From Collybiopsis luxurians FD-317 M1 (taxonomy: Eukaryota > Basidiomycota > Agaricomycetes > Agaricales > Omphalotaceae), in contig KN834804.1 in the NCBI GenBank assembly GCA_000827265.1, positions 4,436-68,435 on the forward strand: a DNA stretch of 64,000 nt, read 5' to 3'. The notes below the pieces were generated by a model. It did no database searches, was not told where the DNA came from, and was given only the letters and a program-made list of their open reading frames with translations. Positions 11,417 to 23,548 of the stretch are shown in pieces; position 1 is the first letter of the stretch, and every line of letters starts with the position of its first letter. The translations under genes were made by a program, and so were the position numbers.

Positions 11417-12255
11417 TATTTCTAAGATGGATCTATTTTTGTCTCATTTGTTAGTTGGCAACCTTTTTTTTTTTTATGCTCTTCTTTTTGCAATTGCAAC
11501 TGGCTTAAGGCTCACTCAGGTATGTGAAAAGCATTGAGTATCAAGGTAAATACATTGTTATGTACAAAAATATTCTATCAAGAAGCCAAATGATTTATTT
11601 GAAAATTGACTTGAAGATAGATTAGTTTTATGGTATACATACCAGCCTCCAAAAAGCAGGCCCACCAAATGTGCACCAGCTTCAATGTTAGTTACAAAAT
11701 ATATTATCAATGCGCCTAGAACATCAGTGCATGTGCAACCAAACAATCTAGGGGTTGAGAAGTGTCAACCTGCAAAATGGGTTCAACTTGGGACAGTTTT
11801 GTCAAACAAGTTAGTCTGCACATATTCCTGTGGATGATGAAGAATCCCAGGCTCTGTTTCTGCTGCAACAATGCCAAGACTGTGGAAAGAAGTAGGAGAA
11901 TGAAGATATATATCTATCACAATGTTAGAAGGTTTCAACAATACAGAGAGTACAAAAAACACAGCTTACAGTTGGTATCCCTAGAAAAAATACTGTGAAT
12001 CTACACACTTGAGACCAGTAGCACTTGATCTGAGGATTCTTCAGACTTAAGTGCATGTAGCATTATTGGTATATATGCTCAATACTATGATTGAAATTTT
12101 TCAGAAGTAGAGTTACAAGTAAGTAGTAAGGAACTTGCCTGCAATATATTCCAAATGGTAAAAACACTCATGGCTGATTGGGTAAAGGCTGGTGGTGCCC
12201 ACTCTAAGCAGTCTCTGGATTTAAGGATGTCAATGCCGATCCCACCATCGATGGA

Positions 12256-12425
12256 TACCTTTTCATTATTGCCAACTCAATTGCTAACTTTCACTTTCCA
12301 TCACCAACTCCACTGCCAACCTTCCCTTCCCATCGCCAACTCCATTGCCAACTTGCCAATCCAATTCACCAACCCATCACCAACTTGCTTTTCTAGTTGC
12401 CAACTCTTTGCCAACCTCTGTCTGG
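12256..12425. repeat. CCAACT-rich minisatellite
   Basis: Irregular units of 12-24 bp, each carrying TTGCCAACT or CACCAACTCC, repeat across about 170 bp. A Gln/Pro/Asn-rich open frame through it is an artefact of the repeat. Confidence 0.7.
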
Positions 12426-12589
12426 CTTGACAAGTTGATAACATTTCATGGTTCATTGGGTCTCGAGGAGCATTCACATTGAATTGATATCATACAGAAA
12501 TTGGGTTTTTCTCAAAATGATGCAGAATAGATTGGAGAGAATGATTGGGTACCAGCAGTGAATACATATTGTAAATGGTAAATTTTAAA

Positions 12590-14085
12590 GGCATAAGAGA
12601 CAAAATCACTTCTGATTGCTCAAACCATAATCAATTTGGGCAGTAGCAATACCAAGGGCAAATACCATGCAACACATCTCCTTGAAAAATGTTGCTTTGT
12701 CTGGCTCATAGCTGAAATAATCCTGCGGGAAGTCATAGAACCCATACCATTCCTTATACGCCATGTGAACATCCTTTCAAGCCTGAGTTAGGACATGAGC
12801 ATCACTGCAAGGCTGAACCTCAGGCTTCCCTGTGCCCCACTGCTTGATGACTGCAGCACTCTTTTGACACAAAGGGAGAACCTGGTTTTTGTAAACCCAA
12901 GCTGTGTCATCATCAGTTCTGAGTGGATTCAATACAGAGGGATAATCCCAGGGAAGCTCTGGGAGCTGGTACCTCAGACAGGAATGATAGTTGAATATTG
13001 CCCAGCACCAGGAACTGAGTGCCAGCTGTGTAGCACAAATGGAGTCATGGATAAGTGAAAGATCATGTTCATTTTCAGGAACATCCTTGTCCAGCATGTG
13101 ATGCAATCATACAGCTAGTCAACCCACTCGTACAACATGGTTGAGAAGGGTATCAATGGAGAAATTTGAGTAAGGGATATTTACTTGATCAAACCAGTAC
13201 TCACACTCATTTAAGAGGTCAAGTAGATTGCAAAACAGGGTGTACATTCCAAAGACATTCACATTTGGGATATCGTCAGTCTGAACAGCCATGTCGACAT
13301 GGTCTTCTGCAGAAGAACATTGGCTGGCATGCTGAAGAAGCCTAGATTGGGTTGGGCCTTTTTTTGTAGCCTGTTCTGCTCATTTTTTCTGAGTGTGAAG
13401 GCAACTTTGCTCACAATGCATTTTGACATTCCTAGATATGAATTCAGTAGCTTTATGACCATAGTATTGCAGTAGTTACCTCCAGTAGTATCTGGTATCT
13501 TTCATTGAGCTTGTCATCAAGTCTGTTGTACTCACTTCAGTGTTCTTATTCCTCTTTCCCTTCCTTGGCAGGTCTAGCATGTCAACTTCTGCATCTTTCT
13601 TGTGCCTCTTTCTTTTCATTGGTGAGTTTGTAGTTCCAATATCTGTGTCCTTCTTGCTCCCTCTCTGCTTCCTATTGACAGTTCAGGGCATTGACAGGTT
13701 CAGTAACTCCTTCATTGCCTTCAGAAGGATTTTCACCTGGTGTGGTTCCAGTAAGGCCGCCGGCTTGGCTATGTTCATTACCTGACCCTTTGGGAAATCA
13801 GATTAGGAAAATACCATGTGTTCATTGCAGGAGCCCAGTGGGTCAGATAAAACCAGTTAAATCCTGCATCCCACAACTGTACCCAGCTCCCTCTGCATCT
13901 TTTTGCCAGTAAACTAATCTTGCATTCTTGTGCTGAATTTCTGACTGAACATAGAAATGGGAGGCAAGTATGATGATCAACCATTGCGACATAGCTGAAC
14001 CAAGACCTTGAGCAGATGAAATTAGGACCACACTTGCTAACAAAATAGCAACACTTACTGTGCACTTACAGACAAAAATGGCCAA
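12590..14085 (-). pseudogene. Unknown multi-exon cargo gene broken by TGA codons
   Basis: On the minus strand a long, protein-like frame runs from about 13,420 to 12,590: 'SQCSSAEDHVDMAVQTDD', 'FGMYTLFCNLLDLLNECEYW', 'LSLIHDSICATQLALSSWCW', 'LPELPWDYPSVLNPLRTDDD', 'MAYKEWYGFYDFPQDYFSYE'. It is interrupted only by three TGA codons (13,119-13,121, 13,107-13,109 and 12,777-12,779), each where restoring CGA would give Arg. Upstream exons are visible at 13,540-13,780 (Lys/Arg-rich, 'NSPMKRKRHKKDAEVDML') and 13,780-14,085 ('WDAGFNWFYLTHWAPAMN'), the last needing a frameshift. The family is not recognised. The basic, polar middle and charged stretches suggest a nuclear protein, but that is a guess. 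Confidence 0.55.
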
Positions 14086-14124
14086 ATTGATGACTGCAAC
14101 CTCTCAAGGGGGCTGAAAGACCAG

Positions 14125-14601
14125 ACAAAGAAATATCAACAAACTGAAAGGGGAACTAGCTGAGGCACAGGAGGCCTGGAATCAGTTGGAGGTGGAGGCT
14201 CACAATTGTGAGTACACTTTTTTCCTAGAGGGAAGCAATGATTTGTAATTCCAATGTTGAATTCAGGGCCCTCTTTGCCACTATTGGACTGTCCTGATGA
14301 AATTGAACAACCAGAGACTGGTAGCAGTAAGTGCATGTTTGTTGACATTATTTGAGGTTAAATGATTCAACTTACTGCAGGAGCTTTGACACTGACATCT
14401 GACATGCCCACAAAATATACCAAACCAGAGCCAAATGCTTCAGGCTCAGCAGAACAAGCTCAGGTTATTGCCCAAGAATTGATGCCCACCAAAGAACACA
14501 TGAGAGGGACCAATCATGAGAATTTTCAGGACCAGCTACACATTGGAGAGAGCAAAGAAGTCCAGGAGACAATTTCATCCAGGCTTAGAGATGCAGATTG
14601 A
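14125..14601 (+). CDS. Coiled-coil / acidic protein, three or more exons (element cargo)
   Basis: Three exons join in frame. The first ends 'KLKGELAEAQEAWNQLEVEA' (coiled coil) before GTGAGT at 14,210. The second (about 14,269-14,328) is 'PSLPLLDCPDEIEQPETGS'. The third (14,381-14,601) is Thr/Glu/Gln-rich and ends 'ETISSRLRDAD'. Splice phases agree at both introns. The start lies upstream and was not found. No domain is recognised; composition suggests a partly disordered adaptor-like protein. Confidence 0.45.
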
Positions 14602-14812
14602 GCAACTTGATCACTTCTGAGTAGTAAGTTATCTGAAATGATATTCATGCTGTATTACTGAAATCAATTGTGCAGCACTGATGGCTGTCAGCCAGGTGAT
14701 ACTGGAGACAGAGTGACGGGCCTCAATGGTGATTGCAGACTTGGACTATGCAATCTTGGGCCCTCTGCCTGACCTCCATCTACATAGCAGCGAAGGCCCT
14801 TCCCACAACTGA

Positions 14813-16696
14813 ATGAGAGGATATATCAACACTGCAAAAAGCATCTGGAAACCAGTCCTTCCAAAGCCAATCTCACCTGTTGGGATGGTGGATGGGGACC
14901 CAAAAGACTCAGAATCTGCTGCTGATGATAGTCAGACCATGGGGGAAGGCCTGAACCACCCAGTAGGTACTGAGAAAGCCTCAGAAGTGCTAAATGGCCA
15001 TGAGAACATTTTTCTGAAGCCACCCTCTCCTGTTCCAACAGTAGATGAGAGTCCAAAGCACTCAGCACCCACTGCTGATAGTCAAACAGTTGGGGAAGGC
15101 CCAGAGCACCCAGTACCTGCTGAGAACACATTGGATGTGCAGAAAGGCAAATTGCAACACACAGACAGTGGCATCACAGATGAAGATGTTGCTGATGAAG
15201 CTCCCCCTTCCAAACTTGATCCCAACATGTCTGAAGCTGAAATGAAGCCGGCCCCTGTGGACCATATTGCACAAACACACTTTGGCACTGCTGCACCTAT
15301 GACAGATTTGACGACAATGAGCAATCCCAGTTTAGAGGAAATATTTGCATTAGCATGAGCAAAAGGGATAGAATATCTTCGTGTCTTTCCACAGGTGAAG
15401 ATGGAGGAGGCAAAGACAGAGATGCCAAGACAGGAGGTAAATGTGGAGCAGCAGCACAATGGGCAAGCATCAAGCACGGGCCAACTTAGGGCTAATGCAG
15501 TGGGGAAGCACAGTCAGGACCCTGAAAATTCAGGTCAGTGAATTGATACTGAGTGTGAAGGCTTCAAACTTACCTATTTTCCTGTTTCAAAGGTGGCAAT
15601 AGTGAAAAGAAAACCAAGAAATTGAAATCCCAAAAGTCAAGTGGGGCAACAGACAAAAGATGCAGTAAAAGTAGTCAAAAGAAGGCTGAGACCAATGGCA
15701 CATAGTGTCCATATTCAATTTCAAAGTTCATTGAAGATACTGACAAGATTTGGAGATTAGGTGATGACAACTTCATTGTGCAAGACAATATAGTCAATCC
15801 CAATGCTGAATACAAAGATGTTGACAACAGCAGGGACCAGGATGCTGAGGAAAAACTGCAAACAACACCAAGGTGGAAGCCCAAAGAAGACTATCCTTGT
15901 GAGTACTTCTATGTCTGTGGTCTGCACATTCCTCACATGAAAACAGGGAGGATTCAGGCACAGAAGGCCATGACAGACCATTGGCAAAGTATGTATTTCA
16001 TTCTTCAACAGTCCAGATTGGGCTCACTTGTGTGCAGAAAAAGGAATTGAGGCCTGGAACAAATGGTGCTTGAATCCAGTGAAAAATCCCATCCCTGCAA
16101 ACATCAGGAGCAAAGCCAGAGCCATCTCAGAATACTGCCCAGAATTAGCTACAACCTGCCCTGAACTGAGTCTGCAAATCTTGACCAGCAATAAGGGCAC
16201 TATGCAGTGCTTAGCATATTCCTTCATGCAAGACTGGACTCAGAATGATCAGATTGATTGCATCAAGGGATACCAGGCCACTGGGATTCCTCACCAAGCT
16301 GTAGCAGCCAAAAACAAGCCAGAAGAAGGCTTTCTTCATTGTGGGTGTTGCATCAACACAGCACTGATGGAGTTGTATTTTTACAAGACCAGGAAGATCC
16401 CCTGCGAGAAGATGGACCTGGACAGAAAGCCGGCAGAAGACCCAACCATGGAGAGTTGATGTGGAATGCAATTGGTGCCATGCCAGAGAGTCCTGATATT
16501 CAAGCAGACTGCAGAGGAAATGGCATGGAGCTTGGACTGCATCTGGCAGAGGAGGGCAAATGACCAGGGTCAATGGGTCATGCCAATTTCAGCTGTGGAA
16601 AGGCAGATGGTGCATATTTCCTGCCAGTTCAAAAGACTCAAATGGCTTGAGGCCAGGGAGAAAGCGCAGAGTGAACAAATGGACATTGATAAGTAG
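14813..16696 (+). CDS. Repeat-containing disordered protein with Cys-rich C-terminal region, multi-exon (element cargo)
   Basis: A first frame (14,813-15,358) holds two imperfect copies of a block of about 60 residues, each with 'DSQT.GEG..HPV' and 'KP.SPV..VD..PK'. Further in-frame exons appear at 15,396-15,533, 15,592-15,703 (Lys/Ser-rich, basic) and 15,722-15,900 ('DDNFIVQDNIVNPNAEYKD'). At 16,040-16,459 there is a more globular region ('IEAWNKWCLNPVKNPIPANI', 'EGFLHCGCCINTALMEL'), and at 16,466-16,696 a last frame ('VERQMVHISCQFKRLKWLE'). The order and phase suggest one gene or two adjacent genes. No known domain is recognised. Confidence 0.45.
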
Positions 16697-17029
16697 AAGA
16701 GTGTATTTTTGATGAGTATGTTCAGGATTTACCCTGCAGGTAAGTACATGGGAGCAAGCTGGTAAATCCAAGCTCAAGGTGCGCATGGTCAAATACACAT
16801 TTTGTGGATGTATAATAACTGAATTGAGTATCTACATTTGGGATTCACCCTGCAATTTAATTGAGCTGGGAACTACACCAAGCTTGTAGTGGTGGTGGTG
16901 GAGGAAGTATTGATCTAGTGTGAGAAATCTAGGGGCAGTTAGAGATAAGATCATGAGATAAGATAAGTATGGAAATGCAGTCATCAGCACATCTTGGCCT
17001 TACAGTGATAGTGCCCCTCCTGTACATTG

Positions 17030-17123
17030 CCTGCATGGCATAAGGGTATTTGCAGATGCCAGCTCCACACATCAGTCCTTCAGCCTGATGCATGGAGCAG
17101 CGGGTTCAATCCTCACATGCAGG
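17030..17123 (+). repeat. tRNA-like SINE head with intact acceptor pairing
   Basis: The ends CCTGCATG and CATGCAGG pair over 8 bp, a D-arm-like GCAT...ATGC hairpin follows the 5' end, and a B-box (GCGGGTTCAATCCTC) sits at the expected place near the 3' end. At 94 bp it is longer than most tRNAs and no clear anticodon arm is seen, so a tRNA-derived SINE is more likely than a gene. Confidence 0.45.
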
Positions 17124-17369
17124 CAAACAGCCTGGGATGGGAGTGCTGTGTAACAACCAGGGGGCTGCTTCATTGAGAGCCTCACAGTTTGTACACACAC
17201 TCCCCCTCCTGGGTTGTCTTTTTGCCTATCGAAACACCTTAGATTGCACCTTAATTTGCCAAAAAGTTATCTTCTACAGTTCACTAGTGTATTGAAGCTG
17301 TTATATAGATGTGTATTATGCTGAAACAAGATATAGATTGAATTTAGTAAAGTAGTACACTATGTACTA

Positions 17370-18880
17370 GTAATGCTTCCCTTTTAGCTGACACATGTTT
17401 TCCTTCCTGGTGTAAAAGAACTTCCATATCAGAACGGAGGCATCTATAAGGCACAATTCAAATTTGATCTGTCTTATAAACTGATGGTCAAAATTGCAGG
17501 TGGCATTTACAACTGCCTGCTCGGCTGCATGTTTAAAACAGTCAATGTTTAAGTGGTCCACCCTGAAGACAAGATGTGTAAGAGCCAGAAGCCCATTGAC
17601 AAGTAATACAAACAACAGGGCAAGACACTGAAAAGATATGTCACTCAGATTAAAGAGCATGTAAATTGAGTGGGAAAACTCACCACAATAGGATTGACTC
17701 CAATGCCCACAATATGATCGACACTCACAGCAAGATCCAGGTGGGTGAGACAGGGACTGCTTCTCATGAGGTTGACCAGAGTCAGAATAGTATACCCAGA
17801 TGCATTTCCAGATGGGTTCTGCACAACTAACCATCTGGTACAGGGTATATCCACTAGTGCTCAATGCATGGAATTGTGAGACCAAGGTAGGCCTGTATCA
17901 TCTACAACAATGACTTCAAGAGGCTGGGCAGGAAAATGAGAAAGCTGAACAAGATTATCAATACAACCAGAATAGCAAAGAAGATTTGGCAAGATTTGAG
18001 AGGAGGATAGCGTGCAGACTGAAGAAAGGCTACTCTTGCCCACATATTCCAGCTCCTCAATGTCCAAGTGTTGCATGAAAAATTTGTCCATTGAAAAAGT
18101 GAGGAACTCTGTGATGATTCTGAGTGCCTTCAGATGTGATAACTGAAATGTTGGATCATTGAATAAATCAATGAAGACAGATTTCTTGTCAGGAATGTAC
18201 GCATGCTCTGGAATCTGTAGTTCAAGTCATCTGAGCTGGATAGTGACCAGAGCTCATAGAAGATCTGTTATCATAGGATAGTTCACTGTGAATGTATTTA
18301 GTTGAGCAGAAAAACATCAGAGATTATCTCATCATTTATAGAGGGTGTATTGAAGAACAGACTACAGACTGTGAGAGATGGTACACATAATGAATGCTAT
18401 TCCATGTATCAGTTGAAATGCATTGCCAGAGGATGAGGATGAAAGGAACTTACTGCAAGATTCAATGCCAGCTCTGGGGAGTATCTGGGATACGACACTT
18501 GCAATGAAAGTTCACATATAGATTGAAGACAAGAAGGTAAAGGGGTTTGGATGGTACAACTCAATGGATCACCAGGAGTAGATACCATGAGGCCCTTCAA
18601 AGAGCAGCTGTAAGCCTTGATATTTTGTAGCGCTGTATTAGCAGTTGTCGAGTGAACATCTGCACCGATGGTAAAAAATTTGATGAAGGAAGCAGGATGG
18701 GGAGTACTGAGTGGAAGTTGGTCAAACTCATGTTGTGCAAGAGTCCACATGGCCAAGCTACTCAGGGAACTATAGAGGCAGCCATAGAATATGACATTGT
18801 AGTATCTGCAAAGATGAGAGAGTAAAATGAGTTGGGAGTTGGATGTTTCAGATCCAATTTTGAGAAGCAACTCCATAGTG
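17370..18880 (-). pseudogene. Leucine-rich / F-box-like protein broken by TGA codons (element cargo)
   Basis: On the minus strand, blocks with LRR-like spacing run from 18,880 to about 17,370: 'LAMWTLAQHEFDQLPLSTP', 'LELQIPEHAYIPDKKSVF', 'HLKALRIITEFLTFSMDKFF', 'IEELEYVGKSSLSSVCTL', 'LVNLMRSSPCLTHLDLA'. This resembles the C-terminal half of basidiomycete F-box-type proteins; no F-box itself was identified. The frame is broken by TGA at 18,227-18,229 and 17,861-17,863, with good coding on both sides, where CGA (Arg) would restore it ('LR*LEL', 'MH*ALVD'). Some apparent breaks may be introns. Confidence 0.5.
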
Positions 18881-19699
18881 AGTCATCTGCAAAAGTTAAC
18901 ACTTTCAGTCATGAAGGATTTAACAAGCAGAGTCCTCCACAACACAGTGTCAGATTTTGGGACAGAACCCACATAAAGATGAGCAGTCCAGGTCATTGGT
19001 GTTTGTTTAGGCAGCCTTCACATATCTTTGACAATGTGACTTTGAAACAGGGTAAACCATAGTGAGGACAGACCCACAACTCAGTGTCCAACCTTGGGCA
19101 GATACCCAGAAATTAGTGAGAGGTTTGGGGCCAACCCATAACAGATGCCTTGAGAAGAAGCAAAAGTTACAGCTTGTGACAGTATATGCACTTGGATTTG
19201 TACCATGTGCATGTGTCTAGCATCAATTGGGCACTTAATCAACTTACACCATGCCTTCATCTACCATGCCTTCATCCACCAACAACCTTCAAGTTTCCAC
19301 AGCCGGATTTTGTTCCACTGATTTTGTTGGATCATTTCTGCATCCTCTATCAAAACTGGGGTTATTCCTATTTTGACAGTGCCATTCAATAATCAACTCA
19401 GTAGGTGAGATCTTTTTGCCCCCATGCCAGTCTGAACTTTGAAAACAGCCAGCCAAAAAAATGGGAGTAACCTGCATATTCTCTTACTCAGCTATGATAC
19501 ACAATTGATCCTCCTTGAAGCAGTTTTTGAGGTCAGACAAAGGTAAAGCCAATAACTTCAGCTATCTGCACTAACCTAATGATTAGAAATAGAAATTACT
19601 GACACTCAGGATGGTCAGGTTGGAAATATCCTCAAAAATGATATTCTAGTCTCAACGCCTAATATGTCTCTCCTATATTTACCCTTCTTGGACAAGATA

Positions 19700-21403
19700 A
19701 AGTCTGCCTAAAAAGAGATAATCACTACAGGGTGCATGACCCTCTATATTACCCTCAAGTTTTTTCTGAAAGAACTGCTCATCTTGCCATCATCTTGAGG
19801 CCAAATCTAGACCCTCAAGATCCCTACTATTATGTGTGGTTGAAGCCTGGTCCCAACAAGTTCATCCCTGACCACAAAAGTAGCGGACTTGTTGGGCTAG
19901 GTCATTTAGAGCAAGTTTTTTATTAACAATTGCTCAATGTTTGTGATCACATCTGCAAAAAACTCACTAATGAGATTGTCAAGCTTAATGACTGTTTCAT
20001 CCTGGAGGCAAATTCTCAACTCCAGACTGTTCTTGCCCATCTTCAGATGCCTGCCTCTGAGAATGATCTATTCATGCATGTCACATGGGCACAGCGGCTC
20101 ACACTGGAGCTCCATGCTAGAATCCAATGGATCAGGAAGGAATGGAGTAAGAGACTAAGGGATGCTAAGCTGCAAAAGAAGATTCATGAGGTCATCAATG
20201 TTGTGGGTGTCTTTACAGAGGACAAGGAAACCCTTCATACATTGTTCTATGCTGGGATTCCAGTGTGGTGGGTATGAAGTTCTAAGATTTCTCCAAATGC
20301 TTGAATTGATGATGTGGTCCCTTTCCTCTGTGTGGATGAGAATGAGAAGCTTTGCCTACAAGAAAACACTGTGATTGACTGTGCATATGGGAGTCCCCCT
20401 CATCCAACAATCTTCACTGGACTTTGTGGCAAGCCAGAGTGATACATCAGAATGGGTGGCTTTCTTCAACAACAAATGCAATACCCACTCCTGCTGGGAT
20501 CTGATCAGCCTCATAGCTGAGAGTCTATCAGTCGTGCAGTCCAGTCAGCAGTCCAGCCGGTGATATTGAAACCCTCAAGATCAAAGCTGTGTGAGTAGAT
20601 TTCATTTGTATAGTTTATTACAACTCATAGATTACACAGATGCAAGGCCCAAGGCTCAAAAATTACCCAAGGAAAATGGAGGGAGAAACCCATTCTTATC
20701 ATATCCCCATCCTTTCATGCCAGTTGCCATATGCAAATGGGAAATAGCCCTGAAACATCTGGCCAGATACCACACTTCACATCCTGAGGATGGAGGACAC
20801 TACAATTACTGGGTGCCACCTACACACTGTCTGCTCTCTGTCCAGAGTGATGAGAAAAAGGCAAAGCTATTCATGGGTTGGTTGAGAATACAAGAGTTAT
20901 GTTTGTTCCTACTCTCCAATGCAAAGTGTTCCCCACTTCGGCTCTCAAACAAAGAGTGGAGAACCCTCTTACTGGTGTGTGGCAGCTGCAAACTGGATGA
21001 GGATGGTGGCACCTGAAATGGCAATCACTGATACAATGTTTGTCAATGTTTAGAAAGTGCTTTATGAAGAAGTGAAGTACCACTGGACATTCAGAACCTC
21101 TTTACAAAATCTGTGCAATGGAAGGGAACTGAGGTCAAAGGACTGCCTCATGCTGAAACTGCTTATGAAATACTATGGGAGCTTTGTGAGCTCAATTTTA
21201 GAAGTGGCTTTGTTGCTCTCAACAGGCAGCTGGATGAAAGCACCATATCTGCACTCGAACATCAGTCAATGCTAGATCAATGTTGGAATGGAACTGCGGC
21301 CTACCTTGATCTCTTCACAATGAGACAAGAATTGGGAGGTCAGTCCATCTTTGAACTTGCTGCTTTTGTCCAGGCCCTGCACACTGTGATGAAGACTTGG
21401 TGA
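19700..21403 (+). pseudogene. Conserved fungal protein of unknown function, decayed (element cargo)
   Basis: I recognise this as a family of uncharacterised proteins common near transposons in mushroom genomes, but it has no known function. Blocks include 'FMHVTWAQRLTLELHARIQW', 'LFYAGIPVWWV', 'PTIFTGLCGKPE', 'YPHPFMPVAICKWEIALKHL', 'LSNKEWRTLLLVCG' and 'YEILWELCELNFRSGFVAL'. One reading frame covers 19,732-20,560 but is cut by TAA at 19,924-19,926 and by TGA at 20,275-20,277, 20,302-20,304 and 20,440-20,442. The three TGA codons each sit where CGA would restore Arg. Later exons at 20,591-21,016 and 21,113-21,403 need splicing. The gene is not functional as it stands. Confidence 0.6.
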
Positions 21404-21856
21404 GGAGAAAAACCAGATGCACTGTTGGAGCCTTTCCCAGATAACACCTGAGCACACAATTTCACTGATGCAGTGAACTGTATTGAGCAGAATATTGCAA
21501 ACTTTTATGTGGACTCTTTCTTGACTGTTTTTGGATGTGCAGCATCAATCTCGCATACCCTATGACATGCTTCACATTTTTCTTTGTAGACTACCCAAAG
21601 TATCTGTGTGTAATCATCCAGCTTGTAACTGCCTAGTCAATAAACCTGCCTAGTTGTTGAATATGTACTTGTCTGTGGACACTGCCCATTCTCCCAGTTG
21701 TTGGTACCAAGATTTGTCAATGCCTAGTTACTGAATGAGCAATAAAATAAAGGACCAGCACACAATGATCTTACTTAGAATATCAAAATGAGAATACAGC
21801 CATTGAAGGCCATGTTGGTCCACATCTATGCAGTTGACCAGTGGACTGAAGGGCCC

Positions 21857-22084
21857 TCAAGGAAAGGCAGCATGGTCTATTGCTATTTCAACCTCCTCCA
21901 ATTGACTCTTGCTGGCCATTTGAGTTCCAAGAAGCAATAGGACAACCTGATCCTCCTGAGCTGCAAGTTTAGTGTCTTTAAAAGACTGAATATAGTTGAC
22001 AAGAGCAGGATTCCTGCCAGGAGGGAGCTCTGATGTATGAAGAATATCTAGAATGTCACTGACTGACAAGGGTAGAAACCCCAT
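21857..22084 (-). CDS. Hypothetical short protein or last exon (element cargo)
   Basis: A 75-residue minus-strand frame with balanced composition ('QEDQVVLLLLGTQMASKSQL', 'EEVEIAIDHAAFP') ends at a stop. It looks coding but no family is recognised and there may be upstream exons hidden next to the palindrome array. Confidence 0.3.
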   Translation of the reverse strand: MGFLPLSVSDILDILHTSELPPGRNPALVNYIQSFKDTKLAAQEDQVVLLLLGTQMASKSQLEEVEIAIDHAAFP

Positions 22085-22184
22085 CAGACATTGTTGGATT
22101 CAGTTGGCAATGATAAGAGTCATTGCAGGAGGAAAGGTTGACAAAATTTTGTATGACATGAGAATTTGGCCAAGCAAAAGTCAA

Positions 22185-22985
22185 GGCTGCATGTAGATGC
22201 AGAGCTCCATTTATCAGATGCTGCAGGGAGGTGCAGGAATTCAGTGGAAGCTGCATATACATGCAGAACTTTGTTCAGCAGGAACTGCATGTATATGCAG
22301 AGCTCTGTTCAGCAGAAGCTGCATGCAAATGCAGATCTCTGCTCGTTGGCAGCTGCATGCACATGCAGGGCTCCGCTCAGCAGAAGCTGCACCAGTGGGA
22401 GCCGTATGTACATGCAGAGCTCTGTTCAGTGGGAGCTGCATGTTCATGCAGTGCTCCATTCAGCAAATGCTGCATGTATATGCAGACCTCTGTTCAGTGA
22501 AAGCTGCAGGTACATCCAGAGCTCCCTTCGGCAAATGCTGCATGTACATGCAAAGCTCTGTCCAGTGGAAGCTGCATGCACATGCAGAGCTCTGTTTGGT
22601 GGAAGCTGAATGCACATGCAGAGTTCCATTTAGCGGGAGCTGCATGCACATGCAGAGCTCTGTTCAGTGGGGGCTGCATGTATATGCAGAGCTCTGTTCA
22701 GAGGGAGCTGCATGCATCTGAATGCTGCATGTATATGCAGAACTCCATTCAGCGGGAGCTGCATGTACATGCAGAGCTCCATTCAGCGAACGCTGCATGT
22801 ATATGCAGACCTCCGTTCAGTGGAATCTGCAGGTACATCCAGAGCTCCTTTGGTGAACACTGCATGTACATGCAAAGCTCAGCTCTCTTCAGTGGAAGCT
22901 GCATGTACATGCAGAGCTCCCTTCAGTGGAAGCTGCATGTACATGCAATGCTCCCTTCAGTGGCAGCTGCATGCATACAGTGCTC
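22185..22985. repeat. Right subterminal palindromic satellite array
   Basis: About two dozen copies of a 33-34 bp unit (for example 22,640 to 22,674) carry the palindrome CTGCATGTACATGCAG or CTGCATGCACATGCAG followed by AGCTCTGTTCAGTGGGAG-type spacer. The core CTGCAT-4N-ATGCAG is shared with the left array, but here the middle is GTAC/GCAC instead of ATGA/ATAT. The unit length is not a multiple of three, so all six frames stay open for long stretches. Cys/Met-rich frames of 150-180 residues arise from this and are not genes. Confidence 0.9.
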
Positions 22986-23089
22986 ACTGGAAGCTACATT
23001 TACAGGTGGGGGTTCTATTCCTAGGCTTGCATTTCCATGCAGAGATCAAGGCACATCTTGTATCAAGTTGCATGTACATGCAACTTTCT

Positions 23090-23548
23090 TATTCTAGTTT
23101 TTCTATTCTTTTCATTTTGCTACATGTAACTACATATGATAGCTTATATCACCCAGGGCCTGTCTTGGTACCTTCATTTGACCCTATGCGTACCCTGGTT
23201 TGATCATACCAGTGGGTCACATTAAGTACCAAAGTGGTTTACAAGGTATCCATTGCTGCTTGGCTGGACATTGATGCTCACAAGTGAGCATCTGAACTAT
23301 TGACTGTAACCAGACTGCCTCCTTATTGGCCATTATAACAGCTTGCGAGGGCCAGTGCATTACAAATTTTATTCACATGACATCCTCCCAACATTCCTGA
23401 GCAAGTAGTGACAGCAATGAGCTTGTTCTTTCAAAACTGGCATCTCTGCCAAGCCTTAAGAAACTGTTCCAACATTTATGAATACCTAAATTGAGCATTG
23501 GCTGTTTTTTCCCCCTTCATAATGACCATAATGCAATCCTTATTACAT
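23090..23548. other. No gene seen between right array and TIR
   Basis: CpG-poor spacer with no supported exon, RNA or repeat motif. Confidence 0.4.

Noticed and set aside
12155..12430. Frame rich in Gln, Asn and Pro
   Set aside because: It translates the CCAACT minisatellite and has no conserved motif.
22166..23203. Cys/Met-rich open frames of 140-180 residues, in several frames on both strands
   Set aside because: They run through the 33-34 bp palindromic satellite. Palindromic units without stop codons stay open in all frames; there is no intron pattern, codon bias or recognisable protein.
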